From contig JANUWF010002342.1 of the NCBI GenBank assembly GCA_026120185.1, forward strand, positions 5,332,501-5,396,500: a stretch of 64,000 bases of DNA. Direction: 5' to 3'. Origin of the DNA: Voacanga thouarsii (taxonomy: Eukaryota > Streptophyta > Magnoliopsida > Gentianales > Apocynaceae). Numbering within the stretch: the stretch's first letter is position 1; every line of letters begins with the position of its first letter. Below are positions 38,638 through 50,489 of this stretch, piece after piece. The notes beneath the pieces were generated by a model. The model was given only the letters and a program-made list of their open reading frames with translations. It had not been told where the DNA came from and made no database searches. A program made the position numbers and the translations under genes.

Positions 38638-41523
38638 TTAGGTGGTGTTGATGAACTTTAATGGTTGGGCATCCGAAGCTGTGCCAAACCTAGTACTTTG
38701 GGTTGTCCATGTTGAACTAGTGTCATAAGATGCTTCTAGTTCTTCAAAACAGCTAAGATTTTGAAGGCTTGTTTGAATGGTTGGATGGACTACTTTGGAG
38801 CCCCTAATCCTTTCCAACTCAATGGCTACTACTTTCATGGCTGGCCTTTTCTTTCCATTCAAGTTTAGGCATCGTTCAGCAAGCAAGGCAACAGCCATAA
38901 TCTCTTCCTTATTGTTGTGGTCTTGAACTTGAGCATCAAGAATTCGGTCGAGATTATTTTGTTCCATAGACTCAACAAAACGCGCTACTAAACTCAGGTT
39001 ACCGTCTTCTTCTTCTGGTCCCAAAGAAACTGCCTTTTGCTTTGTCAAGAGTTCAACTAGAACAACTCCGAAGCTATAAACATCACTTTTCTCAGTGAAT
39101 CGGCTTGATCGAAAGTACTCGGGATCCAAATAGCCAAAAGTCCCTTTCACCCTGGTAGTTACATGGGTTTTATCAAAAGCAATGGACGTGGAAGTTCCAA
39201 AATCTGAAACTTTAGCAGTATATTTTTCATCCAGAAGAATATTGCTAGACTTGATGTCTCTATGATATATGGGAATTGATACTGCCGAATGTAGATATGC
39301 TAAAGCTCCTGCGACCTCTGTGGCTATTCTTAGCCGAATGTTCCAAGTTATGAACTCCTCAACGCCACTATGGATAAGCTCAGAGAGAGTTCCATTCGGT
39401 ATAAATTCATACACGAGTAAAGGAACTTCTGTCTCCAAGCAACAACCAAGCAGTTTTACCACATTCTTATGAACTACTTGTGAGAGAACTACGACCTCAT
39501 TAATGAACTGCTCAAGCTGGCCTTCATCAACCAATTTAGACTTTTTAACTGCTGCAAGTCTTCCTTCAGCTAACATTCCTTTGTATACTATACCTTGGCC
39601 ACCTCTACCAAGTATTCGATTTTCGTTAAAATTGTCTGTAGCCTTCTCCAGTTCCGATGACGTAAAAATCCTTGTCGTTTCCATTATACTATAATTGTCA
39701 GACAGCTGCTTCTGTAGCAGAAGACCCCCGTTCCGTTTGAAATTTTTCTCTTTGATCTTCTGGATCCTTCTTGTTTTAAGCATTTTGCAGGTGGTAATAC
39801 CTGCTACAGGTAGAAAGAATACACCTACACTTGTTGCTACACCTGAGTAAATGTAAAATAATATGATGATTAGCCTGCAAACTTAAATAATTCACCTTTT
39901 TTTTTTTGGAGGGGGTTGGTATTTTGCTTTCTTTTCTTTTCCCTAGAGGGAAGGAATGAGTAATTGAGGTGTTTTGGAAAAGACTGGAATTTGCCAAATG
40001 GCCCATGACACTTTGGAACTGACAACCATGTAGTTTAACTTCGAATATGAAAAAATGAGTTTTATCAATCATCTAATAAATTTTTTATTTACCACATAAA
40101 AAGTGAGAAAAAATTTATTATTCTCATTGTATTAGTTATTATTCAATTTTCCAAATTTAGTGTATGAATAGACATCAAAATCCATTCCAATCTAAAATTA
40201 TTTTAATTTTTTAAAAAATTATCATATACTCATAACACATTATTATTTCCTCTTTGATCCCAATTCTACTTTAAACTCACATATTTAATAATTTTTTATT
40301 ATATTCAAATAAACTAATCTCAAATCTAAATAAACCCTTACTATTAGATTATAATTTCTATTAAAAAAATTAGTACTTGTCCAAAATAGATGAGAAAGAC
40401 GACTTACCGATAATAATTCCTGTCCAGTTCTTGTTCTGGTGCAGTTCCGAATCCTTGGGAGGAGGTGGTGGTTCTTGAATCACAAAATTTAAGTGTCAAA
40501 ACAACATCCGTTTACCGATTGATGTAGAGAGGGGGGAAAATAGATCTCTCATTCTATAAACATACCATAGCATTCGATACCAGAGAGAGCTCCACATAAA
40601 CAGGTCACAGTCTCAATGGATTTTCCTGCCTTGAGTTCGAGATAGGCATTGGAAGGAGTGCAATAATCTGAGAGAGCATATTGATGGGATGCTTCAATGG
40701 TCCAGACCAAGGTTACTGGAACGGATTTCAATGATGTTTCAACAAATTGATCTGTATAATTGTCTGGGTACCAAATTTGGTCTACCAAGAACGCAGAACT
40801 GCATGATCCTGAACTACTGGATCCTGAGCTTGTGAAATTCAGAGAGAATTCACTCAGATAAAAGGGAATACTTGTTTCACAGCAATTGATTCCATAGCAG
40901 CCAGTTAAGTTTTTCTTGGATTTGTAACATGTTGACAGGCAGCCGGACAAGGGATCATTCTGTTGCTGAAGCAGCATAGCATTTCCACAGCCGAAAAGCT
41001 TAAGTTTGTTGTATCGCTTAGAAAAGAAGAATGGACTTCCTGTGAGGTTGAAGCTATTCCATGTGACAGAACCACGACGGCAGAAATAATTCACAGGAGT
41101 ATTTATGGTCATCGTTTGGTATTTTATTAAAATCCCGACCATTTCCAGGTTGAGTTTGCTAAGGTATGGCTTGAAAGAATTTGATGACTGCCTACAATCA
41201 ATGGAGTACCACTCATTCAAAGAACAACTGAGACCAATTCCAAAAGGATAGTAGATGGCAACATCACCACAACTACCAGGGCAATCTGCTGGCCGTGCTC
41301 GTTGTGCTGTTGCCGGTGATTGAATCTTAAGCCAAAGAAACAAAAATTGCAAAGAGATTAGCTTTAGGTTAGTCATAACTATGCAGCACAGGTGGCCTAT
41401 AACTATGAAGCTACAGATCTTCCAGGACACAGTGGTTAAATTGATTATGAGGCCCTTTTGCAACCTGATATGTAAGGGGCGACCAAAAACACCAGTTTTC
41501 TTCTTGATTTTGCATCGACTCAA
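38638..41523 (-). CDS. Wall-associated-kinase-like receptor kinase (WAKL), three exons
   Basis: A membrane receptor that likely senses cell-wall pectin and signals through a cytosolic Ser/Thr kinase. Exons (complement): 40566-41523, 40408-40473 and 38638-39842. Junctions are GT-AG with phases that keep frame, giving 742 residues. Exon 1 holds a hydrophobic leader and a Cys-rich GUB_WAK-type domain ([19 protein letters not shown] and later [10 protein letters not shown]). Exon 2 adds a Pro-rich linker ([10 protein letters not shown]), and the transmembrane helix spans exons 2-3 ([15 protein letters not shown]). The kinase has the loop GRGGQG (residues 420-425), Lys441 in AAVKK, HRD at 535-537 and DFG at 555-557, so it looks catalytically complete. 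No EGF module is visible. The first ATG gives 49 extra residues; Met50 (41376) would give a more usual signal peptide. This is the only gene here that appears intact. Confidence 0.93.
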
Positions 41524-42290
41524 AAGTGCTCTTCAAGGAGCAAGTCAATGCACGCAACGTAACTGAGAATTTTCAGTCAAAGCACACCAAAAATTTCACT
41601 GAAGTGTCAGCACTTCAGAGCGACACATCAACGTTCAAGGTCAAACAATGGGGCTCCAAGTGACACCGGCATTCCTTCAAGCTTGTCTGTCACGTGCTTA
41701 TGCGTCACCATCTGATTGGCAATGGTTATTTGGTCTTCCTGGGCCCATGGGGCCACCAAGCTTAGTCTTCTTGGATACAGAACGCAGCTGACCCGTGCCC
41801 TGTAGCACTTATTGGACTGTAGTTCCTGATGCCCTGGCGGCTATACCGGATGGGACCAACCCCCGGAACCGCCCACCTTCGGGCAAAATATAACTGGACG
41901 GCTAGACTGGCTGGGACCAACTGCGGACCAGCCCTCAATGACTACCTCTAGCGAACCTCAAACTACTTTATTCACCCACGAAATTCACTCCTGCTCTCTC
42001 TTTTGCTCTTTCCTAGACTCGTACTCTACAATCTACATCCTTTCTAGAAAGTGTTTAAATTTGATTCTTTTGTCTACAGTTTCTTTCACATATTTTGTAT
42101 TTTTCAACTAAGTAATGCAATATTTTGAAGTGCAAATGCCCAAGTGGTGAAATGTTAAAAATAAAAACCTCATCTTATTATATTATTCGGTTTTTTTCAC
42201 TTTTGTTAGTGTAGTTTCTTCCTCTTAATATATATAGTTTGTTTTTGTACATTATTTACAGTTAATTTTGCCTTCTTATCTAAATGTGTA
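41524..42290. other. Upstream region of the WAK-like gene
   Basis: Probable promoter of the minus-strand gene by position. It contains a small palindrome (CTGAAGTGTCAGCACTTCAG, about 41598-41617) and a GC-richer stretch with the word CTGGGACCAAC near 41910. No gene recognised. Confidence 0.45.
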
Positions 42291-42720
42291 TTCTAATTGT
42301 GAAAAAGGGAGTAAATTGTCTCTTCGCATTATTTTAATAATTTTTATTTATTTTTTCATCTTACCTTTATTAGTTTGACGATCAAGATTTGATAATATTA
42401 TTAAATACTCATAATAGACAGACCAGATTTCATAAAAAAAAAAAAAAATCTACGACTGAGATTCATTTGATCGTCATGGATATTTTTGTCATTTTATATT
42501 TGTTTATTCTAATTGTGATGAAGGGAGTAAATTGTCTCTTCACATTATTTTATTAATTTTTATTTATTTTTTCATCTTAACTTTATTAGTTTGATGATCT
42601 ATATTTAATAATATTACTAAATACTCATAATAGACAGATCAGATTTCATAAAAAAAAATTCTACAACTAAGATTCATTTTGTCGTCATGGATATTTTTGT
42701 CATTTTATATTTTTTTATTG
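42291..42720 (+). repeat. Two-copy tandem repeat, period 216 bp
   Basis: TTCTAATTGTGA starts at 42291 and 42507. Each is followed by GGGAGTAAATTGTCTCTTC, TACTCATAATAGACAGA, CAGATTTCATAAAAAAA and CGTCATGGATATTTTTGTC. The copies differ at scattered sites. Confidence 0.92.
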
Positions 42721-42776
42721 TTTTTTCCCAATTTCCAAAAGTCCTTATGCGTTAGGAATCCAGATAGTCGCTTCCT

Positions 42777-43097
42777 TTGTTGCCTTCGGAGAATATGAAG
42801 GCTGCCATGGACAGTTTATGGCCACTGGAAATTCCACATGGAGAAGTGAACAAGAAGCTCATAAGGGGTCTAACTAGATGCAAAATGGCTAGATTCAAGT
42901 TCAGAAAGAGGGCTATCACATTCTATGTTTATGCAGTTCGAAGAGTTGGGAATTTGGGTTTTTCTTGTGCAGATGTTTTGAGAACAATATTGTAATCTGT
43001 TGTTGCCCTTAAAGATTTCTTAGATCACACAGCCATGCTTGCCCTGCCTAACCAGAGAAGCATCAATTATGGCCCGCCGGTTGCCATGGTTCATTAG
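42777..43097 (+). pseudogene. Small conserved-looking plant protein, interrupted
   Basis: An open frame of 72 codons includes the basic segment ARFKFRKRAITFYVYAVRRV, then meets TAA near 42993. Reading on in the same frame gives SVVALKDFLDHTAMLALPNQ and ends PPVAMVH with TAG at 43095-43097. The uninterrupted reading on both sides suggests a single nonsense change (CAA to TAA) in a protein of about 106 residues. I have an impression of a conserved plant protein of unknown function but cannot name it. It is intronless; no poly-A tail marks it as a retrocopy. It could still produce the 72-residue product. Confidence 0.5.
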
Positions 43098-44344
43098 GCA
43101 TTTTTCTCATTATTATCATCATCTCTTGTTCATCTTTAATCTTTTCTACTCTTCCGAAGACCACCTTTTTGCTTTTCTTTTCCTTTTATGTTTACTTGGA
43201 TTAGTGTAGCACTCTGTCTGGTGGGGGATTGTTTAATTTTTGGGGGGGATTTTGTTTCCGTATCTTCTTCCCTGTAATCTAGCATCTAAATTGAATGTTT
43301 TAGATGTGAATAGGCATTTTTTTTGTAGCAAAATAGGCATTTTTTTGGGGGAAGAACACCGAACATGGTTGAATTTGGGATGGGTGTTGCAATAGGGATT
43401 CCTCTTTTTTGATAGAAGGAAACCTTGCATTTGAGTAGAACCCGTGCCTTATATTTCTTCATCACTTTCTCCATCAGTCAAACCCCATTTCCTTAATTCC
43501 CATTTTCTTTGCGACCTTTTTGTCCTTCTTATTTTTCTTGCGATAGCCCACCTCCTCCATCGCCTTTCCTTTCCTCCCATTTTCCTTGCGACAGCACACC
43601 TCCTCCATCACCTTATAGTCGCTGGATCGCCAAAGTGAAGCAACCTGAACTCTGTTTTCAGAGGCATCAATCGTCTTTGTTTTTTTTTTAAGGCAAGTCT
43701 TTTTTTATTTTAAAAGAAAATAGAATATGTTTGTTGATGAAACGTTGGATCTTTTTGTTGAAAACAGGGTGCATCTACTGGATCATCACCGAATGCCGCC
43801 GAATAAGCCTTAGAAGCTAAGTTGCCTCGCTATCCTATTCAACATTTGTTGTAAGTGTATATTAGTATGTAAAAACATAGCATGTATAATTTAATTTAGT
43901 GATGTTTTTTATGGTAGATTTTAAAGTATTAGTACAAAAATAGAAACTGTGTGAGATTGTATTAGATATTATTATTGGTTATTTGATAAATTATTGTTGA
44001 TTTGTGGTGACTGTATAAAAAAAAAAGAGTGGAATTTTTTATGTTAGTTTAGGTTGAAAGCTTATTAGATTGGGAAAATTCCTATTTTGGCCAAGTATTG
44101 TGAAATATAATATATGTGATTATTGATTTTTAAAAATAATAAAATCAAGCAGAAAACCAAAGAATAATAGCAAAAAGTTGATAAAGGTGTTGAGATATAT
44201 GCATGAAAGATGAAAGAATAGCTAACCTGAGATAACAAAAAAAAAAAAAAATGATAATCAAAACATAATAATAAAAAAATATACACACCTACGACCAAAT
44301 ACCACTAAGAAAATATATACAAAGATACAAAACCTTTAATATAT
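43098..44344. other. Intergenic DNA, no gene recognised
   Basis: It includes a 48-bp imperfect tandem duplication (starting at 43537 and 43585; CTTGCGAYAGCMCACCTCCT). The rest is AT-rich. Confidence 0.5.
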
Positions 44345-44674
44345 CACTGCACGTTCCTTGGTCACGGGGGTTCTTTGTATGAAACTTTTGCTGAACTAAT
44401 GGGAAGAAAAGATGGTTGTTTGAAGAGTAACTATACATTTTTACAAGAAAATGAGTGCCTTTTTTTAGATGGCATGGGATTGTCGAAGCACAAATTCCAT
44501 TAGGTTATGGATTGGCTTTTGCTCAGAAGTATGATAAGGACGAGAATGTAATGTTTAGTTTGTATGGAGACGGCACTGCAAATCAGGGACTCCTTTTTGA
44601 GGCTTTGAATATGGCTACTCTTTGGGATCCATTTGCTATTTTGGTTTTTGAAAATAATCACTGCAAGAACCCAA
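44345..44674 (+). pseudogene. Pyruvate dehydrogenase E1-alpha fragment
   Basis: The parent enzyme is the thiamine-diphosphate-dependent E1 component of the mitochondrial pyruvate dehydrogenase complex. The fragment reads DHCTFLGHGGSLYETFAELM, then MGRKDGCLK, then after two frame shifts (about 44430-44470) [19 protein letters not shown], and continues through the thiamine-diphosphate motif GDGTANQG to ILVFENN. This is only the middle of a protein of about 390 residues. No other exons were found, and sequence beyond 44674 reads as non-coding. It is a dead partial copy. Confidence 0.88.
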
Positions 44675-45352
44675 AAGTATCTTTTTTAGTACCTTTTTTT
44701 GTTGATTGCTTAAGTTGTTGAATTTTAGTAATTACACATTCATTTGGATTGTAGTCCTGTTTAATTCATTTCTTACTTTTTTTAATGTCTAAACTGATAT
44801 AAGATTTGATTGCTACTGTATCATCTACTGTACAAATCTATCAACCTTTTATAATGCTTGTCAAAAAGTTGCATATATGACAATTATGATAATAATCAAT
44901 ATGCTTGATTTTGTTGGATACCTATGTTAGCTTGTTGACATTTTTGTTTTCCTTTTTAGTGAAGAATCGGCTTCTTTTACGCAATTGCCTATAAACTTTT
45001 CATTCATGGGTCGCAAGAACTTATCACTGAAAATATTTGAGAATTGTACTAAATTTCCAGAAAATCCATTATTTGAAGTGAAATTAAGTCGGCCTCAGTG
45101 TTTCGGAGTAGCAATACTAACAAGTTTCTATTTCTGTTGGGTGAGGGGTGTAGGGGTGGGAGGGAATTGTTGATTATGGGGTGTCGGTGTCATATTGGTG
45201 GCTTCACTTTCTCGGGAGGGGAGTCTTACTATTTGGTGTTCTACTATTATGTCCTTGTAATGTCCTTAGCATATTTATAACATGCACTTTTAACACTTAT
45301 ACTAATTGCAATATTCTGACCTGACTTTCACTTATCTTGATATAGGTGCTAG
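44675..45352. other. Non-coding DNA between two gene fragments
   Basis: No motif recognised. T-rich, and could include intron sequence of either neighbouring fragment. A splice-acceptor-like TTGATATAG precedes the next feature. Confidence 0.45.
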
Positions 45353-46249
45353 ATGGCGACACTTGGGGATATAGGGTTTTCGGCAACTATAAATATTCTT
45401 ACTGCATTAGTTTTCTTAGTAGCATTTGCCATACTAAGGCTTTAGCCATTTAATGAGAGTTTACTTCCCAAAATGATATCTTAAAGGTTTAAGAAGCAGT
45501 CGCACACATTTTGGGGCCTTTGTGAAAAGGTTTGTTAATTTGGACTGGAGAGCATATGTAAGATTTCTAAATTGGATGCCTAATGCACTCAAGATGCCAG
45601 AACCTAAGCTTATTAACCATGCTGGATTGGATTCTACTGTTTATCTGCAAATTTATTTGTTGGTGTATAGTTATTAGCTTCTAAGATGAATTTCTTTTGA
45701 CAGTTAAACTTATAATTTGGTGCTAAATTTTAGTTATTTGATGATCTCTACGACTCAAAATTTTTGTTCTTGTAACAGTGCTTATGGCCATCCTTGTTCC
45801 AGTTAACTGGACCAATAACACATTAGCTAAATCAAATGTAGAGTACAATGAGATTGATAAGCTCTCTATGTCAAACATCCCACTTTGATCACAAAGGTTT
45901 GGCCTACGTGCGCATGCATATTAGATCATTTACTTGCAACTTTCGCATTTTCTTTGACCTATAATTCAGAAATTTTGAATTGATATGGTCCAAACAATTA
46001 TATGCCCTGTTAAATCCACCTTTATGCCCTTTGAAGTAGATTAGCATCAGGGAAGAAACTTGTCATCATATGTAGCTGTCTCATTATTTTTGCATATGGT
46101 GTTTTGTAAAGGGTCAAAATTGAGATGCCTAACGAAATTTAACAACGCAATAGCCAATCTAAAGGTTGTTGACTGATTGAATTTAAGATTTCAAGTACAA
46201 TTTGTTGATAGTCGTTGGCAAATTCATTGTAATCATGAGAGTTTCTTGA

Positions 46250-46288
<39 letters not shown>

Positions 46289-46515
46289 TTTAATTTTTAC
46301 ACCATGCTAGAAATATTATTTATACTCTCCATTCTTTAAATGCTTGATCTATCACTTATAATGTGCCAAAAATTTTCAGGTTCTGGACTCATATTATGAT
46401 GGCCTATGCCTTTAGTTTTTGGACCTACTATGTCTTGCGGAAAGAATATGCAACGGCTGCAGAAATGCGTTTCCACTTTCTTGCTACTAAAAGCCGACAT
46501 CCAGATCAATTAACA
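45353..46515 (+). pseudogene. CSC1-like (OSCA-type) channel, N-terminal exons only
   Basis: OSCA/CSC1 proteins are plasma-membrane, osmotically or mechanically gated calcium-permeable channels. The first exon starts MATLGDIGFSATINILTALV, the usual first transmembrane helix, and is stopped by TAG at 45443 where RLQPFN is expected; a degraded continuation follows. Exon 2 (45779-45896) reads MAILVPVNWTNNTLAKSNV then EIDKLSMSNIPL, then a stop. Exon 3 (46380-46515) reads FWTHIMMAYAFSFWTYYVLR and AEMRFHFLATKSRHPDQLT. Each exon keeps AG/GT borders, so this is a duplicated gene piece and not a retrocopy. The rest of the roughly 700-residue family length is absent; LTR sequence begins at 46819. Confidence 0.85.
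46251..46287. repeat. AC dinucleotide microsatellite
   Basis: About 18 AC units in the second intron of the CSC1-like fragment. Confidence 0.95.
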
Positions 46516-46818
46516 GTAAGATGCTAAATTGTTGTCTTAATTGTCAATCTATCCGGGGTGAACATAAAATTTTGATTACATCATGAAGTACGTGAATATT
46601 TTGATGGTTCATTGGTTTTTTTATGTGATTTACAAGGTGGCTATTTACATATCACATCAAAAACAATATAAGGTGGTTGTTTACATACACAAGTCATTTG
46701 GGACTCAAGCAAGTATTACCAATAAGGTGTCAACAAAAGCTCCATCAGAAAGGTCACGTGTAGCAAATGGATCAAGCTAGGACAAAATCAACATTTCTAA
46801 TAACAATGGAAATGCACC

Positions 46819-47386
46819 TGATGTGTACGAATTTGGGTATAAAAAATTATATAAAATAAGCACATTCCCAATCAAGTTTAAATTAAAACGTTAATCCCAA
46901 ATTATACATATGAGCAAGCGTACTCATCATTGAGCAAGCGTACTCATCATTAAGCATAGCATAGGGTTTAAAACGAGTATCAATCCTCAAGGAACAAGTA
47001 TGCATTAACCACTTTTCTTGCATTGTTTAACCGACTCAATAAAGTGAAAAAAAATAAAAATAAAAATAAAATAAAATAATATAATATAATATATATATGT
47101 TAAGGATGAATAATTATGTAACTCAAACCATTATTTTGACAAACATGACCTTAAAGTACCCAATCATTATCATAACTAACATTCTCTTAGCATCATGAAG
47201 GATTAAGATAGATCCACTTCTTTTCCAATCCATGAAATTATTATCTTCTAGACAAATTAGCATCACATATCATGTCTCAACTAATTCACCCAAAAAATGT
47301 ATTAAACACAATCCTTGATTAAATCCCCATATCCTGACAAACTTAAAACATGAAATTAACCAATGAATCCATATCCTGGCAGATAT
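46819..47386 (-). repeat. Inverted 3' fragment of the Athila-like LTR
   Basis: It is the reverse complement of about 48386-48926: it starts TGATGTGTACGAATTTGGGTATA, the complement of the LTR 3' end, and runs back to the CCAGGATATGGATTCATTG region (as complement). It abuts the 5' end of the LTR at 47387, so the two LTRs are head-to-head. A 20-bp unit TGAGCAAGCGTACTCATCAT is tandemly doubled at 46911-46950. Confidence 0.88.
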
Positions 47387-48926
47387 TGATAGGGCCTAAA
47401 TTAGTCATATTTTTCATAGTTATTTGAGGCTATTTTGTGATATATTTTGTTCAATAACTAGTCATATTCCTTCATATTTGAGATTTTACCCTTAGAGAGG
47501 TATTTTGTGCATTATTTCAGATTTTAGGGGTAAAATAAGACAAAAATTATGCAAAATAGAATAGAGGCGGCGCCGGCTAGGCCAGGGGAACTGGCGTCGG
47601 CCACGTGCTGCTGGCATGCACTTCGAGGTGATGAAAAAATCGTTGGAATAGAGTTGAACAGAACCAAACCGGTGCTGGCTAGGAGGCTAGGAGGTGGCAC
47701 CGGTTGCATTCTGGAATGGTTGCGTGAAAATTAAGAAAAATCGGCGAACGACTGAAGAAACAGAACACAACCGGCACCGGCCCTAGGTTGGCAAGGCAGC
47801 GCCGGCTGTGCCCTGAGGTTGAGGCGGTGCCTTAATTTTTGCACGCATTTTTCAGCAATCTACAGAATTTTAGTATTTTTCTACTTCTAATCGGCCAAAA
47901 ACTCTACACCAACGAATTTAGGCACTTCCTAAGCCTATAAATAGAGGGAAAACACGAGGAAAAGAGAGAATTCGTGGATCATACCAGAAAATCACTCAAA
48001 TTAAGGAGGAATTCTACCAAATCAAGAAAGATTGTGCAAGAGGGTCTACAAAGGAAAAAGAAGGAGGCTTGTCCATGAGTGCTTTCTTTTACTTTGTTTT
48101 CTTTTTCTTGAACAATGATGTGTTAATTGTTTTATTGTAATTTGACATTATTTTAGATATTCATGATTTTTAGAGTTATTTGATCTTTTGATTAATTGAT
48201 TATTCTTCTTGGTATTTAATTACTTGTACTTATTACGAGATTAATTGGTTGTTTTTTTCCATTAACTTACTAGACTAAAGGGGTTCATCGTGATTTCAAT
48301 TTATTGATTACATATTTATTGGCTATTAACTTACAAGACCAAGGGGGTTAATTGCTGAGGATTGGGTAATTAAAGGTTAATTGATGTTTGCCAGACCAAG
48401 GATTCATTGATTAATTTCATACTTTAAATTTGCCAGACTAAGAAAATTTAATCAAGGATTGTGTTCAATGCATTTTTTGGATGAATTAGTTGAGAAAGAC
48501 CAAGTGATACTCATTTATCTAGAAGATAGTGCTTTCATGGATTGACCAAAGAAGTGAATCTATCTTAATCCTTCATGATGCCGAGAGAATGATTAGTTAT
48601 GATAATGGTTAGGTACTTTAAGGTCATGTTTGTCAAAATAATGGTTTGTATTACATAATTCTGCATCCTTTACATGTATATATTATTTTATTTTATTTTA
48701 TTTTTATTTTTATTCTTTTTCACTTTATTGAGTCAGTTAAACAATGAAAGAAAAGTGACTATTGCATACTTGTTCCTTGAGGATCGACACTCGTTTGAAC
48801 CCTATGCTATATTAATGATGAGTACGCTTGCTCATATGTGTAATTTAGGGTTAATGTTTTAATTTAAACTTGATTGAGAATGTGCTTATTTTTATATGAT
48901 CTTTATACCCAAATTTATACGCATCA
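47387..48926 (+). repeat. LTR1 of element A
   Basis: Begins TGATAGGGCC and ends TACGCATCA, 1540 bp. It differs from LTR2 and LTR3 in the repeated GAGACCAAGG words, so it is the most diverged of the three. The 5 bases on its left are GATAT; the matching duplication, if any, would lie beyond the window. Confidence 0.9.
47936..47944 (+). promoter_or_regulatory. TATA box of LTR1
   Basis: TATAAATAG, conserved at the same place in LTR2 (56204-56212) and LTR3 (63510-63518). Likely core promoter for the element RNA. Confidence 0.7.
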
Positions 48927-48932
48927 AATTAT

Positions 48933-48950
48933 TGGCGCCGTTGCTGGGGA
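48933..48950 (+). other. Primer-binding site, tRNA-Asp type
   Basis: TGGCGCCGTTGCTGGGGA lies 6 bases after the LTR; it differs by one base from the standard plant tRNA-Asp complement used by Athila/Tat elements. Confidence 0.88.
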
Positions 48951-49211
48951 ACAATATCATGAAAGCTTGGATTTTGTTGATTTAACCATGTAAGTATGTA
49001 AATAGGTAAATATGTAAATATGTACAATTATTCTTTTTACAAAAAGGTGCCATCTTTTGTATCTCGTGTATCTTTTGTATACCTCCGCAATCTAATTTAC
49101 TAACTTTGACTATATTTTATTGATTAACTTTTTATTCTTTTAATTTTGTTTTAATCAGGAATTCTGCTATCTAACTTACTTCTTGTCTTTTCTAGGTGTT
49201 ATCCTTGGTAC

Positions 49212-50489
49212 ATGACCCGAATATTTAAAAGCGAGAGAGTCGATTTTGATCCTGAAATCGAAAGGACACTATCAAAAATCAGCCGAACAATCCAAAGGAA
49301 CTTGATCATAGACATGGATAGTGCTCAAAACAACAATGCTGGAAACAACAGGAGGGTCATGGATGAGTTTGTGAAACTTGCAATCTTGGGCAAAGGCTCG
49401 AGTATCACTAGACCTAAGGTGGATGCGAATAATTTTGAGATAAAGCCCAATATTATCCAGATGGTCTAAAATATGATTCAATTTAATGGGCTACCTGAAG
49501 AAGATCCCAATGCCCATCTAGCTAGTTTTCTTGAGATTTGTGATACTTTCAAAATGAATGATGTTTTTGAAGATGCCATAAATTTAAGATTTTTTCCTTT
49601 TTCTTTAAGAGATAGATCTAAATCTTGGTTAAAGTCGTTACCTACAGGTTCCATCACTACTTGGAATGCCCTAGCTAAAAATTTTCTTGTCAAATATTTC
49701 CCTCCAGCTAGGACAGCCAAACTTAGAAACGAGATATTTGCCTTCCAACAATTAGATTCTGAACCCTTGTATGAAAGTTGGGAGAGATTTAAAGAAATGT
49801 TGAGAAAATGCCCACACCACGGATTTGAGTTAGGAATGCAGATGTTCATCTTTCTGAATGGCCTTACGTTCACAACACGCCAAGTGGTGGACTCTTCTGT
49901 AGGGGGTTCCATCAATCATAAGACCCCGGAGCAGGTATTCGATCTCATTGAAAATTTGTCTTCTAATAACTATTCTTGGGGAAGTACAAAGTCTAGAGCT
50001 CGTGTGCAAGGAGTGCATAAAGTGGATGCTATGGCAGCGTTGGAGGCTAAGGTAGACGCATTAACTTAAAAGATGGAACAAAAAGTGATGCCTCATGGCC
50101 AGGTGTTAAACGTAAGTTGTGATTTTTGTGGAGAAGGGCACCCAAATCATGAGTGCTAAAATATGGGTTCACTCCAAGAAACCATAGAACGTGCAGCCTT
50201 TGCAAGTAATGTCTATCCAGGTAACAACACTTATAGTTCTACTTACAATCCTGGTTGGAGAAATCACCCTAACTTCTCTTGGAGCAATAGAAACCAACCT
50301 AGGCAGGGTTCTTTCAATTTTGGGGGAAATCAAAGGAACCAACCTCTCGTGAACAACAATGCAGCACCTTCTAAGCTACCATTGGAGGAATTGATTGGCC
50401 AATTGGTAAGTACAACGGAGACTAAGTTCCAAGGGGTCGATGCTACAACAAGGAACATAGAGGCTTCCATGCGCAACTTAGAGAGCTAA
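49212..50489 (+). pseudogene. gag of element A, with four in-frame TAA stops
   Basis: Gag would form the particle that packages element RNA. The frame opens at ATG 49212 and stays constant to 50489. The retrotransposon-gag domain includes [37 protein letters not shown] and [18 protein letters not shown] zinc knuckle CDFCGEGHPNHEC (spacing C-X2-C-X3-H-X4-C) follows near 50119-50156. Stops are TAA at 49467, 50067, 50157 and 50487; at each, element B has CAA. Otherwise there is no frameshift, so decay is by point change only. Confidence 0.88.

Noticed and set aside
44429..44468. Intron in the PDH E1-alpha fragment
   Set aside because: The stretch reads as E1-alpha coding sequence in shifted frames (HFYKK), so frameshifts explain it better than a 40-base intron.
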